Below are positions 17,082 to 26,112 of a stretch of 64,000 nt of DNA, one piece after another. Source of the stretch: Nocardia arthritidis (lineage in GTDB: Bacteria; Actinomycetota; Actinomycetes; Mycobacteriales; Mycobacteriaceae); the NCBI RefSeq assembly GCF_011801145.1, contig NZ_CP046172.1:2604001-2668000 (forward strand), given 5' to 3'. The notes under the pieces were generated by a model. That model had not been told where the DNA came from, did not search any database, and saw only the letters and a program-made list of their open reading frames with translations. Position 1 is the first letter of the stretch. Each line of letters starts with the position of its first letter. The translations under genes and the position numbers were made by a program.

Positions 17082-17984
17082 TTACCCGTAGAAGGTGTGG
17101 TAGCGCAGGTTTGCTCGCATCCGCCCGACGAATACGCCGGCGTGCAGCACCCACAATCCGCGCGGTAATCGCCTGCGGGTCAATCGGATATACGGATTGT
17201 GCAACACCGTGATGGCCACCGATTGCAGTGTCGCGCGCAGCGGCAGCCGCGGGCAGCCGTTCGGTCGATGCTTGACGTAGACCTGTACCGCGCCGTACCC
17301 GTAGTTCACCGACTGCCGCCATTCGTCACGGTAATCCGCGCGCAGCCGATAGGCGACGAGTGCGTCCGGCGCGTGCCCGAACCGCAGCCCGGCCTGCTGC
17401 AGCCGCCAGGAGATGTCGACGTCGTCACCGGCGATGATCAGGTCCTCGTCGTAGCCGCCGATCCGCTCGAAGGCGGTGCGCCAGTACGAGGTGTTGTTGC
17501 CGTTCGCGTAGGGCAGCCAGTGGGTCGGGAAGCCGTCCTCGGGTGCGGGCAGCGGCCGGGATGCCGCGATCTCCGGGGTGTTGAGCGTATCCACCTCCAG
17601 CGCGCCGCTCACCGCGTCGTAGTCGGCCGCGGTCCGCACCAGCGCGCTCAACCAGCCGGGATGCACCCGATCGTCCTGGTCGACGAAGGCGAGGAAATCG
17701 CCGAGGGCCAGCCGCGCGGCGTTGTTGCGCGCGAACGGCGCGCCCCGCTTCGCCGAACTGTCCACATAGCGCAGCCGCAGGCGCGCGGTCAGCGGATGGC
17801 CCGAAAGATGTTCGCGCAGGCCGTCTTCGGAGCCGTTGTCGCTGACGAGCACCTCGTACGGGCCGCGATAATCCTGTGCGGCCAGGCCGGACAACTGCTC
17901 GTCGAGATACGGCAGCCCATTGTGGACGGGAATGATGACGGAGACGAACTCGGGATGGCGCGGCGAATGTGAATCGGTAACCAT
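17082..17984 (-). CDS. Glycosyltransferase family 2 (paralogue B)
   Basis: 300 residues, starting MVTDSHSPRHPEF then VSVIIPVHNG. It has VLVSDNGSEDGL, LAFVDQDDRV as metal site and GGYDEDLIIAGDDVDISWR, all typical of GT2. It is similar end to end to paralogue A at 11453-12346. It is the first gene of a likely operon with hen1 and pnkp (54 bp gap, same strand). Why a sugar transferase should be transcribed with RNA repair genes is unclear. A duplication that left one GT2 copy on each side of hen1-pnkp is the simplest history. No membrane segment is visible. Confidence 0.9.
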   Translation of the reverse strand: MVTDSHSPRHPEFVSVIIPVHNGLPYLDEQLSGLAAQDYRGPYEVLVSDNGSEDGLREHLSGHPLTARLRLRYVDSSAKRGAPFARNNAARLALGDFLAFVDQDDRVHPGWLSALVRTAADYDAVSGALEVDTLNTPEIAASRPLPAPEDGFPTHWLPYANGNNTSYWRTAFERIGGYDEDLIIAGDDVDISWRLQQAGLRFGHAPDALVAYRLRADYRDEWRQSVNYGYGAVQVYVKHRPNGCPRLPLRATLQSVAITVLHNPYIRLTRRRLPRGLWVLHAGVFVGRMRANLRYHTFYG

Positions 17985-18261
17985 TTCGGCTTCCTCGGAA
18001 ACGGTGTGCGGCGGTGTGACTGTCCCTGCTACCTGGTTATTCGTTCGAGTCGCCGGAAAACGAACACTCTATTCGGTTCTATTTCGAAATATGTTGCCGG
18101 ATAACCCTCTTCGCGTTTGCTGTACCCGCATTTCAGAATTCCACCGGATGCCGGGAACGGCTCGACGAATGGAAATGACCGCTCGGTACGGGATTGATCG
18201 CGGCAGGTGGTGCGGGCGGTTGCCGAGGCGGCGTCAGCGCGTGTGGTCTAGGTTCGGCCGC

Positions 18262-18813
18262 ATGCAAACACTCGCCAGGTTCATCGGGATCGCCGCCGCC
18301 GCGGCCGCGCTGACGCTGACCGCATGCGGTTCGAGCGACAGCAAGTCGGACGCGCCGTCCTCGGCGAAGCCGACCGCCGCCGCGCAGGTGCAGAGCAAGG
18401 GCCGGGCCTGCACGGCCGAGGATATCGGCGTCACCGGCGACTTCGGCGCCGCGCCGAAGATCACCATCCCGAACGATTGCGATCCGCCGAAGCAGCTGAT
18501 CACCAAGGATCTGGTCCAGGGCAGCAGTCCCGCCGCCGCGCCGGGCCAGCCGCTGACCATGAACTACGCGCTGGTCACCTGGTCGGACAAGAAGAAGCTG
18601 GACAGCTCCTTCGACCGGGGCAAGCCGTTCCAGCTCACCCTGGGCGCGGGCATGGTCATTCCCGGCTGGGACCAGGGCCTGGTCGGCGTGCAGCAGGGCA
18701 CGCGCAGGCTGCTGATCATCCCGCCGGAGCTCGGCTACGGCAGCGGCGGCAACGGCATCAAGCCGAACGAGACGCTGGTCTTCGTGACCGACGCCGTCGC
18801 GGTCGGTAAGTGA
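18262..18813 (+). CDS. Lipoprotein FKBP-type peptidyl-prolyl isomerase
   Basis: 183 residues. The lipobox LTAC with Cys22 follows a signal of Ala/Leu, so the protein should be lipid-anchored outside the membrane. Residues about 70-183 are an FKBP domain: FDRGKPFQLTLGAGMVIPGW and the GVQQGTRRLLIIPPELGYGS core with the conserved PxxLxYG. It would speed prolyl bond isomerisation in exported proteins. ATG 18262 was chosen because it gives a standard signal peptide; the frame is open further upstream without one. The next gene, tig, is also a prolyl isomerase/chaperone, but has its own ribosome site 170 bp away. Confidence 0.92.
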   Translation: MQTLARFIGIAAAAAALTLTACGSSDSKSDAPSSAKPTAAAQVQSKGRACTAEDIGVTGDFGAAPKITIPNDCDPPKQLITKDLVQGSSPAAAPGQPLTMNYALVTWSDKKKLDSSFDRGKPFQLTLGAGMVIPGWDQGLVGVQQGTRRLLIIPPELGYGSGGNGIKPNETLVFVTDAVAVGK

Positions 18814-18984
18814 CGCCGGTATAGGGCTGACCGCCTGCAAGGGCTCGCGGCCGGTCGACTAACCTGGAGCGGATGCGTACGCCGCATCCCTCATCCCCCG
18901 GCAATTGCCGGAACGCGAGGAAAGAGTCCTGATGATGAGGGTTTGCGCCCCAACCGTAACGAACGACGAACAAGGAGCATGTCC

Positions 18985-20361
18985 GTGAAGAGCACCGTCG
19001 AGCAGCTGAGCCCGACCCGGGTCCGGATCAATGTCGAGGTGCCCTTCGAGGAGCTCAAGCCGGACTTCGACCGCGCGTACAAGGCACTGGCCAAGCAGGT
19101 CCGTATCCCCGGTTTCCGTCCGGGCAAGGCCCCGGCCAAGCTGCTCGAGGCCCGCCTCGGCCGCGGCGCGATCCTGGAGCAGGTCGTCAACGATGTGCTG
19201 CCCGGCCGCTACAGCGAGGCCGTCACCACCTCCGAGGTGAAGGTCATCGGCCAGCCCGAAATCGAGATCACCAAGATCGAGGACGGCCAGGAACTGGCCT
19301 TCACCGCCGAGGTCGACGTGCGCCCGGAGATCGCGCTGCCGGACTACACCGGTATCGAGGTCACCGTCGACGCGTTCACCGTCGAGGATTCCGATATCGA
19401 GGAGCAGCTGCAGTCGCTGCGGCAGCGCTTCGGCACCCTCACCGGTGTCGAGCGCCCGGTGCAGGACGGCGATTTCGTCTCCATCGATCTCTCGGCCACC
19501 GTCGACGGCGAGGAGGTGGCCGACGCCTCCACCACCGGCCTGTCGCACGAGGTCGGCTCCGGCCAGCTGATCGAGGGCCTGGACGAGGCGCTGATCGGCC
19601 TGTCGGCCGGTGAGTCCAAGGAGTTCACCTCCAAGCTGGTCGCGGGCGAGCACGCCGGCAAGGACGCCGTCATCACCGTCAAGGTGCAGACCGTCAAGGA
19701 GCGCGAGCTGCCCGAGGCCGATGACGAATTCGCCCAGCTGGCTTCGGAATTCGACACCCTCGACGAGCTGAAGGAAGACCTGAAGACCCGCGTCGAGCGG
19801 GTCAAGAAGGTGCAGCAGGCCGGCGAGATCCGGGACAAGGTGCTGGAGACCCTGCTGGAGCAGGTCGAGGTGCCGCTGCCGGAGAAGGTCGTCCAGGCCG
19901 AGATCGACGCCGTGCTGCACGACGCGGTGCACGGCTTCGACCACGACGAGGCCAAGCTGGCCGAGGCGCTGGAGGCGCAGGGCTCCAGCCGCGAGGAGTT
20001 CGACAAGGACACCAAGGAGGCCGCCGAGAAGTCGGTGAAGACCCAGCTGCTGCTGGACGCCATCGCCGAGGCCGACCAGGTCCAGGTCGGCCAGGAGGAG
20101 CTCACCGAGCGGATCCTGTTCCAGTCGCAGCGCTACGGCCTGTCCCCGGAGCAGTTCATCCAGCAGGTGCAGCAGGCGGGTCAGCTCGGCGCGGTATTCG
20201 CCGACGTGCGGCGCGGCAAGGCGCTCGCGGGCGTCGTCGGCAAGGTGAAGGTGACCGATTCCGCGGGCAACACCGTGGACACCGCCGAAATGTTCGGCGC
20301 GCCTGCGGATTCCGAGGCCGAGGGCGAGGCGGCCGAGACCGCGGCGGCGAGCGCGGAATAA
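18985..20361 (+). CDS. tig: Trigger factor (ribosome-bound chaperone)
   Basis: 458 residues. The N-terminal ribosome-binding domain starts [15 protein letters not shown] and contains the signature GFRPGKAP (about 44-51). The FKBP-like domain lies at about 160-245 and the C-terminal chaperone arms after that; the tail is Ala/Glu-rich. GTG 18985 is preferred over ATG 18979 because AAGGAG (18972-18977) is 7 bp from the GTG but only 1 bp from the ATG. It binds nascent chains at the ribosome exit. Its position before clpP1-clpP2-clpX is the classical arrangement. A strong hairpin follows, so clpP1 is likely transcribed separately. Confidence 0.98.
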   Translation: MKSTVEQLSPTRVRINVEVPFEELKPDFDRAYKALAKQVRIPGFRPGKAPAKLLEARLGRGAILEQVVNDVLPGRYSEAVTTSEVKVIGQPEIEITKIEDGQELAFTAEVDVRPEIALPDYTGIEVTVDAFTVEDSDIEEQLQSLRQRFGTLTGVERPVQDGDFVSIDLSATVDGEEVADASTTGLSHEVGSGQLIEGLDEALIGLSAGESKEFTSKLVAGEHAGKDAVITVKVQTVKERELPEADDEFAQLASEFDTLDELKEDLKTRVERVKKVQQAGEIRDKVLETLLEQVEVPLPEKVVQAEIDAVLHDAVHGFDHDEAKLAEALEAQGSSREEFDKDTKEAAEKSVKTQLLLDAIAEADQVQVGQEELTERILFQSQRYGLSPEQFIQQVQQAGQLGAVFADVRRGKALAGVVGKVKVTDSAGNTVDTAEMFGAPADSEAEGEAAETAAASAE

Positions 20362-20426
20362 GTTCGATGGATAACCGGCGCTACCGGCGGGTTTTTCCCG
20401 AGTCGATTGCGCTGTAAGCGAAGAAA

Positions 20427-20454
20427 GGGCGGTACCGGGAGTTCGGTACCGCCC
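20427..20454 (+). terminator. Hairpin terminator after tig
   Basis: GGGCGGTACC (20427-20436) and GGTACCGCCC (20445-20454) form a perfect 10-bp stem with an 8-nt loop. The flanks CGAAG and CTTCG can pair further out. It lies between tig and clpP1. Confidence 0.85.
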
Positions 20455-20533
20455 TGCTTCGTTAATGTTTGTGACAAGCGAACCAGAGATGGCTGCTCGG
20501 CATTCAGCAACGAGCGAGAGAAGGCAGGTACCC

Positions 20534-21139
20534 GTGACAATTAATCAGGCAGGGGTCGTCATGACATCCCCGACCGCTGGTCTCAACCTCAGTGATTCGG
20601 TGTACGAGCGGCTGCTGCAGAACCGCATCATCTTCCTCGGCACCCAGGTCGACGACGACATCGCGAACAAGATCTGCGCGCAGATCCTACTGCTGACGGC
20701 CGAGGATCCGACCAAAGACATTGCGCTGTACATCAATTCGCCTGGCGGTTCGGTCTCCGCCGGTATGGCCATCTACGACACGATGCAGTTCGCCACCTGC
20801 GATATCGCCACCTACGGCATGGGCCTGGCCGCCTCGATGGGGCAGTTCCTGCTCACCGCGGGGACGAAGGGCAAGCGCTACGCCTTGCCGCACGCGCGGA
20901 TCATGATGCACCAGCCGTCCGCGGGCATCGGCGGTTCGGCCGCCGATATCGCGATCATGGCCGAACAGTTCGCGCACACCAAGCGTGAGCTCAACGAGCT
21001 GCAGGCGCAGCACACCGGCAAGTCCGTGGAGCAGGTCACCGCCGACGCCGACCGCGACCGCTGGTTCACCGCGAAGGAAGCCCTGGAATACGGCTTCATC
21101 GATCACGTAATCGCGCACGCGAGCCAGGCCAACGGCTAA
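20534..21139 (+). CDS. clpP1: ATP-dependent Clp protease proteolytic subunit ClpP1
   Basis: 201 residues from GTG 20534. The catalytic triad is visible: Ser in GLAASMGQF, His in MMHQPSAG, Asp in DADRDRW. The YINSPGGSV turn is the substrate-side glycine loop. The start is uncertain: GTG 20534 has a weak AGAAGG 10 bp upstream, while ATG 20561 ([12 protein letters not shown]) also gives a full protein. The N-terminal part is probably removed as a propeptide. In actinobacteria ClpP1 and ClpP2 form a mixed 14-mer that works with ClpX or ClpC. ClpP2 starts 40 bp downstream, so the two are one operon. Confidence 0.97.
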   Translation: MTINQAGVVMTSPTAGLNLSDSVYERLLQNRIIFLGTQVDDDIANKICAQILLLTAEDPTKDIALYINSPGGSVSAGMAIYDTMQFATCDIATYGMGLAASMGQFLLTAGTKGKRYALPHARIMMHQPSAGIGGSAADIAIMAEQFAHTKRELNELQAQHTGKSVEQVTADADRDRWFTAKEALEYGFIDHVIAHASQANG

Positions 21140-21179
21140 GCAGCGAATCCAGCTCACCCCCACAGACTTTGGAGAGAAG

Positions 21180-21845
21180 ATGGCTCTGATCGATCCGCGC
21201 GCCGGTCTGTCCGGTATCGCACCGTCCAGCCCGCAGTCGCGCTACATCCTGCCCTCGTTCATCGAGCACTCCAGCTTCGGTGTCAAAGAGTCCAACCCGT
21301 ACAACAAGCTGTTCGAGGAGCGCATCATCTTCCTCGGCGTGCAGGTGGACGACGCCTCGGCCAACGACATCATGGCCCAGCTGCTGGTGCTCGAGTCGCT
21401 GGATCCGGACCGCGACATCACCATGTACATCAACTCACCGGGTGGTTCGTTCACCTCGCTGATGGCGATCTACGACACCATGCAGTACGTGCGCGCCGAC
21501 GTGGCGACGGTCTGCCTCGGTCAGGCCGCCTCCGCGGCGGCGGTGCTGCTGGCCGCGGGCACCCCGGGCAAGCGTGCCTGCCTGCCCAACGCCCGGGTGC
21601 TGATCCACCAGCCGTCGGTGGAGGGTGGCATCCAGGGCCAGGTTTCCGACCTGGAGATCCAGGCCGCCGAGATCGAGCGCATGCGCCGCCTGATGGAGAC
21701 CACGCTGGCCCGGCACACCGGCAAGTCCGCGGACGTCATCCGCAAGGACACCGACCGGGACAAGATCCTGACCGCCGAAGACGCCAAGGAATACGGCATC
21801 ATTGATACCGTATTCGACTACCGCAAGCTGAGCGCGAAGAAGTAG
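21180..21845 (+). CDS. clpP2: ATP-dependent Clp protease proteolytic subunit ClpP2
   Basis: 221 residues; ATG 21180 follows GGAGAG. The triad is intact: Ser in GQAASAAAV, His in [10 protein letters not shown], Asp in DTDRDK. The longer N-terminus ([20 protein letters not shown]) is typical of the ClpP2 type, which contributes the docking face for the ATPase. It is the obligate partner of ClpP1 encoded just upstream. The 467-bp gap to clpX indicates that clpX has its own promoter. Confidence 0.97.
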   Translation: MALIDPRAGLSGIAPSSPQSRYILPSFIEHSSFGVKESNPYNKLFEERIIFLGVQVDDASANDIMAQLLVLESLDPDRDITMYINSPGGSFTSLMAIYDTMQYVRADVATVCLGQAASAAAVLLAAGTPGKRACLPNARVLIHQPSVEGGIQGQVSDLEIQAAEIERMRRLMETTLARHTGKSADVIRKDTDRDKILTAEDAKEYGIIDTVFDYRKLSAKK

Positions 21846-22312
21846 TCGGTCTGCGGTCGAGCGAGGATTTCAGTAGATCGGTTCTGCCGAATGCTCCCCG
21901 CGCCGGCGGGGATGAGCCTGCTCGTAAGTTGCTGCACGTCAGTTGAATACGGCCGGGCGAGATGCCTACCGGCAGATCGCCCGGCCGATCCGCCACCGCG
22001 GACCGGCCGACGGGTCATCCCGCCCGTCATCCGGTACGCGATGGGTGGCCGGGAGCGGTTGCCGGCCGTCGCTCTGGGTGAAACGGGTCCATTCCGGTGA
22101 GAACTCGCACAACCCTGACGAGAAACATGCTCGAGTTGTCGACCTCGGTCGCGCACACCGGGTACGGTCAACCTAGGGACCTTTGCTCCTGGTTGACAGC
22201 TCTGCCATCCGCCGGAAACGGCAGTGGTGTTCCCGACCTCGCCCGAGGACGGCAGATAGCTGGCAACCTGGAATGACGGTTGCACGCGGACAAGGAAGTA
22301 GGGACCCACGAG
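21846..22312. other. Intergenic region clpP2-clpX
   Basis: 467 bases without a convincing gene. A short GC-rich palindrome (CCCCGCGCCGGCGGGG, near 21896-21911) may end the clpP transcript. The clpX promoter should lie here, but I cannot assign -35/-10 boxes with confidence. Confidence 0.45.
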
Positions 22313-23593
22313 ATGGCGCGCATCGGAGATGGCGGCGATCTGCTGAAGTGCTCGTTCTGTGGAAAGAGTCAAAAGCAGGTCAAGAAGCTCATTGCGGGAC
22401 CAGGGGTGTACATCTGCGACGAGTGCATCGATCTATGCAACGAGATCATCGAGGAGGAGCTGGCCGAGTCCAGCGAGGTCAAACTCGATGAGCTGCCCAA
22501 GCCCGCCGAGATCCGGGATTTCCTGGAGAACTACGTCATCGGGCAGGACACCGCCAAGCGCACGCTCGCGGTGGCCGTCTACAACCACTACAAGCGCATC
22601 CAGGCCGGGGACAAGGGGCGCGACAGCCGTGGCGAGACGGTGGAGCTGACCAAGTCGAACATCCTGATGCTCGGCCCGACCGGCTGTGGTAAGACCTACC
22701 TGGCGCAGACGTTGGCCAAGATGCTGAACGTCCCGTTCGCCATCGCGGACGCCACGGCGCTCACCGAGGCGGGCTACGTCGGCGAGGATGTGGAGAACAT
22801 CCTGCTGAAGCTGATCCAGGCGGCCGACTACGACGTCAAGCGGGCCGAGACCGGCATCATCTACATCGATGAGGTCGACAAGATCGCCCGCAAGAGCGAG
22901 AACCCGTCGATCACCCGCGACGTCTCCGGTGAAGGCGTGCAGCAGGCCCTGCTGAAGATCTTGGAAGGCACCCAGGCGAGCGTGCCGCCGCAGGGCGGGC
23001 GCAAGCATCCGCACCAGGAGTTCATCCAGATCGACACCACGAATGTGCTGTTCATCGTGGCGGGCGCGTTCGCGGGACTCGAGAAGATCATCTCCGATCG
23101 CACCGGGCACCGCGGCATCGGCTTCGGCGCCGAGGTCCGGTCCAAGGCGGAGATCGACACCACCGACCACTTCGCCGAGGTGATGCCGGAGGATCTGATC
23201 AAATTCGGTCTGATCCCGGAGTTCATCGGCCGGCTCCCGGTGGTCGCGTCGGTGACCAACCTGGATAAGGAATCCCTGGTCAAGATCCTCTCCGAGCCGA
23301 AGAACGCGTTGGTCAAGCAGTACATCCGGCTGTTCGAAATGGACGGTGTGGACCTGGAATTCACCCAGGACGCGCTGGAAGCCGTTGCGGACCAAGCGAT
23401 TCTGCGTGGCACCGGCGCTCGTGGTCTGCGCGCCATCATGGAAGAGGTCCTGCTGCCGGTGATGTACGACATCCCGAGCCGCGACGACGTCGCCAAGGTG
23501 GTCGTCGATGCCGATACGGTCAACGACAATGTGTTGCCCACCATCGTGCCGCGCAAGGCGCAGCGCACCGAGCGCCGCGAGAAGTCGGCCTGA
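22313..23593 (+). CDS. clpX: Clp protease ATP-binding subunit ClpX
   Basis: 426 residues starting [19 protein letters not shown]. The N-terminal zinc-binding domain has CSFC and CDECIDLC (about 13-40), used for substrate and adaptor binding. The AAA+ module has Walker A GPTGCGKT (about 118-125), Walker [11 protein letters not shown], and sensor segments. The pore loop GYVGED and a [19 protein letters not shown] stretch are standard; an IGF-type loop for docking to ClpP is at [10 protein letters not shown]. It unfolds tagged proteins and feeds them into ClpP1P2. ATG 22313 gives the usual N-terminus. Confidence 0.98.
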   Translation: MARIGDGGDLLKCSFCGKSQKQVKKLIAGPGVYICDECIDLCNEIIEEELAESSEVKLDELPKPAEIRDFLENYVIGQDTAKRTLAVAVYNHYKRIQAGDKGRDSRGETVELTKSNILMLGPTGCGKTYLAQTLAKMLNVPFAIADATALTEAGYVGEDVENILLKLIQAADYDVKRAETGIIYIDEVDKIARKSENPSITRDVSGEGVQQALLKILEGTQASVPPQGGRKHPHQEFIQIDTTNVLFIVAGAFAGLEKIISDRTGHRGIGFGAEVRSKAEIDTTDHFAEVMPEDLIKFGLIPEFIGRLPVVASVTNLDKESLVKILSEPKNALVKQYIRLFEMDGVDLEFTQDALEAVADQAILRGTGARGLRAIMEEVLLPVMYDIPSRDDVAKVVVDADTVNDNVLPTIVPRKAQRTERREKSA

Positions 23594-23645
23594 TTCGAAG
23601 CCGTTCAGCGATCGCGGTCGTAACCCGGCCGCGTCGTGAAATCCA

Positions 23646-23705
23646 TTCGCTCCGGCCATGCGCAGGCTGGGGACGGACTTCGTCCGGCAGCGCCCATTAG
23701 GTTGA
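23646..23705 (+). repeat. Dispersed hairpin repeat, copy A (upstream of L12-like gene)
   Basis: A 60-bp element running from TTCGCTCCGGCCATGCGCAG to CAGCGCCCATTAGGTTGA. It contains the hairpin CGGAC-TTC-GTCCG and ends in a TAGGTT hexamer that could be a -10 box. It matches 53855-53912 over its whole length (two indels, two substitutions) and a shorter copy at 53808-53842. It ends 15 bp before the next start codon. Confidence 0.85.
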
Positions 23706-23720
23706 TCGAGGATCGAGGAT

Positions 23721-23978
23721 ATGTTCGGCGACCGCAATCTGGAACGCAGGATCGATCTGCTGAACTACAAGCTCGATCTGATCATCAAACATCTGGGCAT
23801 CCAGGACGCCGATGCCGTCGTGCTGAACAAATCGTCGGGGTCCTACTCGGTCGATCTCACCGAGGTCGGCGAACTCATGGCTCAGGGCAAGAAGATTCAG
23901 GCGATCAAGCGCTACCGGGAATTGACCGGCCTGGGGCTCAAAGATGCCAAGGACGCGGTAGAGACCCGCTGGCGCTAG
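23721..23978 (+). CDS. Small protein with ribosomal L7/L12 C-terminal-like domain
   Basis: 85 residues. Residues about 50-85 (QGKKIQAIKRYRELTGLGLK, then DAKDAVE) match the C-terminal domain of ribosomal protein L7/L12, the part that recruits translation GTPases. The first 45 residues (NLERRIDLLNYKLDLIIKHL) form a probable helix, not the L12 dimerisation domain. It is therefore not a true bL12 but one of the short L12-CTD proteins found in actinobacteria, function unknown. ATG 23721 follows a GATCGAGGATCGAGGAT stretch. Its 3' end overlaps the convergent Lrp gene by 4 bp. The upstream dispersed repeat may carry its promoter. Confidence 0.8.
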   Translation: MFGDRNLERRIDLLNYKLDLIIKHLGIQDADAVVLNKSSGSYSVDLTEVGELMAQGKKIQAIKRYRELTGLGLKDAKDAVETRWR

Positions 23979-24427
23979 AGCGGTAGCGGCCGATCGGTGA
24001 CCACCTGCTTCATCACCAAGGTCGACGTCAATCGGCCGACGCCGGGGAGCGTCGCCAGTCGATCATCGTAAAGCTGTTGGAAGGCAGGCAGATCCGCGGC
24101 CACCACGCGCAGCAGATAGTCGGGATCGCCGAACAGCCGCTGGGCCTGTAGCACTTGGGGAATCTCGGTGAGCGCCTGTTCGAAGGCGGCGACGGTGCCG
24201 CGGTCCTCCTGATGCATGGTGACGAAAATCAGGGCCTCGAAGGCCAATCCGACCGCGGCGGCGTCGACCGACGCCCGGTAGCCGCGGATCACGCCGCTCG
24301 CCTCCAGTTCGCGCAATCGCCGATGGCACGGCGAGAGGCTCAGCCGCACCCGGGCGGCCAGGTCGGTGATCGTCATCCGGCCGTCGCGCTGTAGTTCGGC
24401 AAGGATCTTCCGGTCGACCGTATCCAT
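23975..24427 (-). CDS. Lrp/AsnC family transcriptional regulator
   Basis: 150 residues. The N-terminal winged helix is typical (DRKILAELQRDGRMTITDLA, then LSPCHRRLRELEASGVIRGY). The C-terminal RAM ligand domain follows (EALIFVTMHQEDRG ... GDPDYLLRVVAADLPAFQQL). Such proteins sense amino acids. It is divergent from the LysE-type exporter at 24537 with a 109-bp shared promoter region, so it very likely controls that exporter, as in the LysG/LrpC-type exporter pairs known in actinobacteria. The ligand cannot be read from sequence. Confidence 0.92.
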   Translation of the reverse strand: MDTVDRKILAELQRDGRMTITDLAARVRLSLSPCHRRLRELEASGVIRGYRASVDAAAVGLAFEALIFVTMHQEDRGTVAAFEQALTEIPQVLQAQRLFGDPDYLLRVVAADLPAFQQLYDDRLATLPGVGRLTSTLVMKQVVTDRPLPL

Positions 24428-24536
24428 GGGGAAGATTCTTCCACCCGTAGGGCTCTAGCTGGAAATACTTGGAATCCTGTTCGGCATCGTTCGCATTAGT
24501 CTCCCTTCGGCAAGCGAAGTGAAGGGAGAAATTGTC

Positions 24537-25148
24537 GTGACCGCCGGTTCCGTCGCCGCCTTCTGGTTGGTGTCGTTCCTGCTCGTACTGGTTCCGGGTG
24601 CGGACTGGGCCTATGTCATCGGCGCCGGATTGCGTGAGCGCTCGGTGCTGCCGTCGGTCGGCGGATTGCTGGTCGGCTATCTGGCGCTGACCGCGGTGGT
24701 GGCCTCCGGTATCGCCGTCATCGTCACCCGCAACCCGGCCGTGCTGACCGCGCTGACCACGGCAGGTGCGGCCTACCTCATATGGATCGGGGGCGCCACC
24801 CTGATGCGTCCCGCAACGCCCGGTGCCGCGCTCGGCGAGCCGACGCCGTGGGGCGCGCGAATTCGCCAGGGCGCGGGTATCAGCGGTTTCAACCCGAAGG
24901 CGCTGCTGCTGTTCCTGGCCCTGCTGCCACAGTTCACCGATCGAAACGGCAAGTGGCCCATAGCAATTCAGATCGGCACGCTCGGGATCGTGCACACCGT
25001 CACCTGCGGCGTCATCTATCTGTGCGTCGGGTTGCTTGCGCAATCAGTGCTCAACGCCCGCCCCACCGCCGCCCGCATTGTCAGCCGAATCTCCGGCGCC
25101 GCAATGATTCTCATCGGTATCTTCCTGCTGGCGGAACGCCTCATCTGA
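24537..25148 (+). CDS. LysE/RhtB family amino-acid exporter
   Basis: 203 residues with six hydrophobic segments, beginning VSFLLVLVPGADWAYVIGAG, the family signature with the PGAD turn. The middle has GISGFNPKALLLFLALLPQF, also diagnostic. It should export an amino acid or derivative by proton antiport. GTG 24537 was chosen because AAGGGAGA lies 8 bp upstream; an earlier GTG at 24519 lies inside the ribosome-site region. It is divergent from the Lrp regulator. Substrate unknown. Confidence 0.9.
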   Translation: MTAGSVAAFWLVSFLLVLVPGADWAYVIGAGLRERSVLPSVGGLLVGYLALTAVVASGIAVIVTRNPAVLTALTTAGAAYLIWIGGATLMRPATPGAALGEPTPWGARIRQGAGISGFNPKALLLFLALLPQFTDRNGKWPIAIQIGTLGIVHTVTCGVIYLCVGLLAQSVLNARPTAARIVSRISGAAMILIGIFLLAERLI

Positions 25149-25240
25149 CTTCACCGGTCTGGCCGGGTGTCTCGCACAGGAACTCGGCCGACAGCGCATA
25201 CGGCGTTGTGTGAGTCGAGGGATTCGGCGAAGGTGATCTT

Positions 25241-26029
25241 GTGACATATGCCCACCACCTGCTGGAGCTGCCCGACGCGACGTTGTACTACGAGACCAGG
25301 GGAGAGGGGCCGGTTCTGGTGCTCATTCCCGGCGCGGGCGGTGACGCGGGCGTCTATACCGAGGTCGCCGAATTGCTCGCCGACTCCTACACCGTGGTGA
25401 CCTATGACCGGCGCGGCAATTCGCGCAGTACGCTGCGCCATCCGCTCGAGGAACTCACGCTGACGCGGCAGAGCGCGGATGTGTGCCGATTGATCGATGC
25501 GGTCGGTGGCGGTCCCGCCCGGGTGGTCGGCAGCGGCGCCGGGGCCGTTGTGGCCCTGGATCTCGTTGCGCGGCAACCGGATTACGTCGATCGCATGATC
25601 GCGCACGATCCCGGTGTGCTCGATGTGCTGCCGGATGTCGCGGCCATGCGGGACCGGGCCGATGCCATGATGCGCGCATTCCTGCGGGACGGCCCGCGGG
25701 CCGCGGTCGACCGCCTGCTATCGGCGGTCGGCACCGCCCTGCCGCCGGACCTGGCCGCGCGGTTGACCGGTAATCCAGAGCTGACCTTCGTGCACGAGAC
25801 CAGGATGATCGTGGACTCCGTCACCGATATTCCCGGATTGTCCGCTGCCGCAGCGCGATTCGTTATCGCGGTGGGGTGTGACCAGCCGAATTCGCATCCG
25901 TACCGGGCCGGTCGGGTGATCGCCGAGCGGACCGGCGCGCGTCTCGTCGAGGTGCCCGGCGATCACTGGTCGTTCCTGAAACAACCGGAGACCTTCGCCG
26001 GTATGGTCGTGGAGCTTTTCGCCGCCTGA
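25241..26029 (+). CDS. Alpha/beta-hydrolase-fold protein lacking the nucleophile serine
   Basis: 262 residues with an alpha/beta hydrolase fold: LVLIPGAGGDAGVY (oxyanion region), VVTYDRRGNSRS, and VPGDHWSFLK with the C-terminal His. At the nucleophile elbow the sequence is VVGSGAGAVV, where relatives read G-x-S-x-G; the central position is Gly (GGC codon, around 25552), so the usual serine is missing. The neighbouring Ser in the GSG is one position early. The protein may be inactive as a hydrolase, use another residue, or bind a ligand. GTG start 25241. It is followed by a strong hairpin. Confidence 0.8.
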   Translation: MTYAHHLLELPDATLYYETRGEGPVLVLIPGAGGDAGVYTEVAELLADSYTVVTYDRRGNSRSTLRHPLEELTLTRQSADVCRLIDAVGGGPARVVGSGAGAVVALDLVARQPDYVDRMIAHDPGVLDVLPDVAAMRDRADAMMRAFLRDGPRAAVDRLLSAVGTALPPDLAARLTGNPELTFVHETRMIVDSVTDIPGLSAAAARFVIAVGCDQPNSHPYRAGRVIAERTGARLVEVPGDHWSFLKQPETFAGMVVELFAA

Positions 26030-26058
26030 GTCGAAACCTGTTTGTCACGAAGACACTT

Positions 26059-26098
26059 CGGGCTCCCGCTGCCGGAAGGTCCGGTGTGCGGGAGCCCG
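26059..26098. terminator. Bidirectional hairpin terminator
   Basis: CGGGCTCCCGC (26059-26069) and GCGGGAGCCCG (26088-26098) form a perfect 11-bp stem with an 18-nt loop, between two convergent genes. Confidence 0.8.
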
Positions 26099-26112
26099 AG
26101 CGGTGCGATCGG

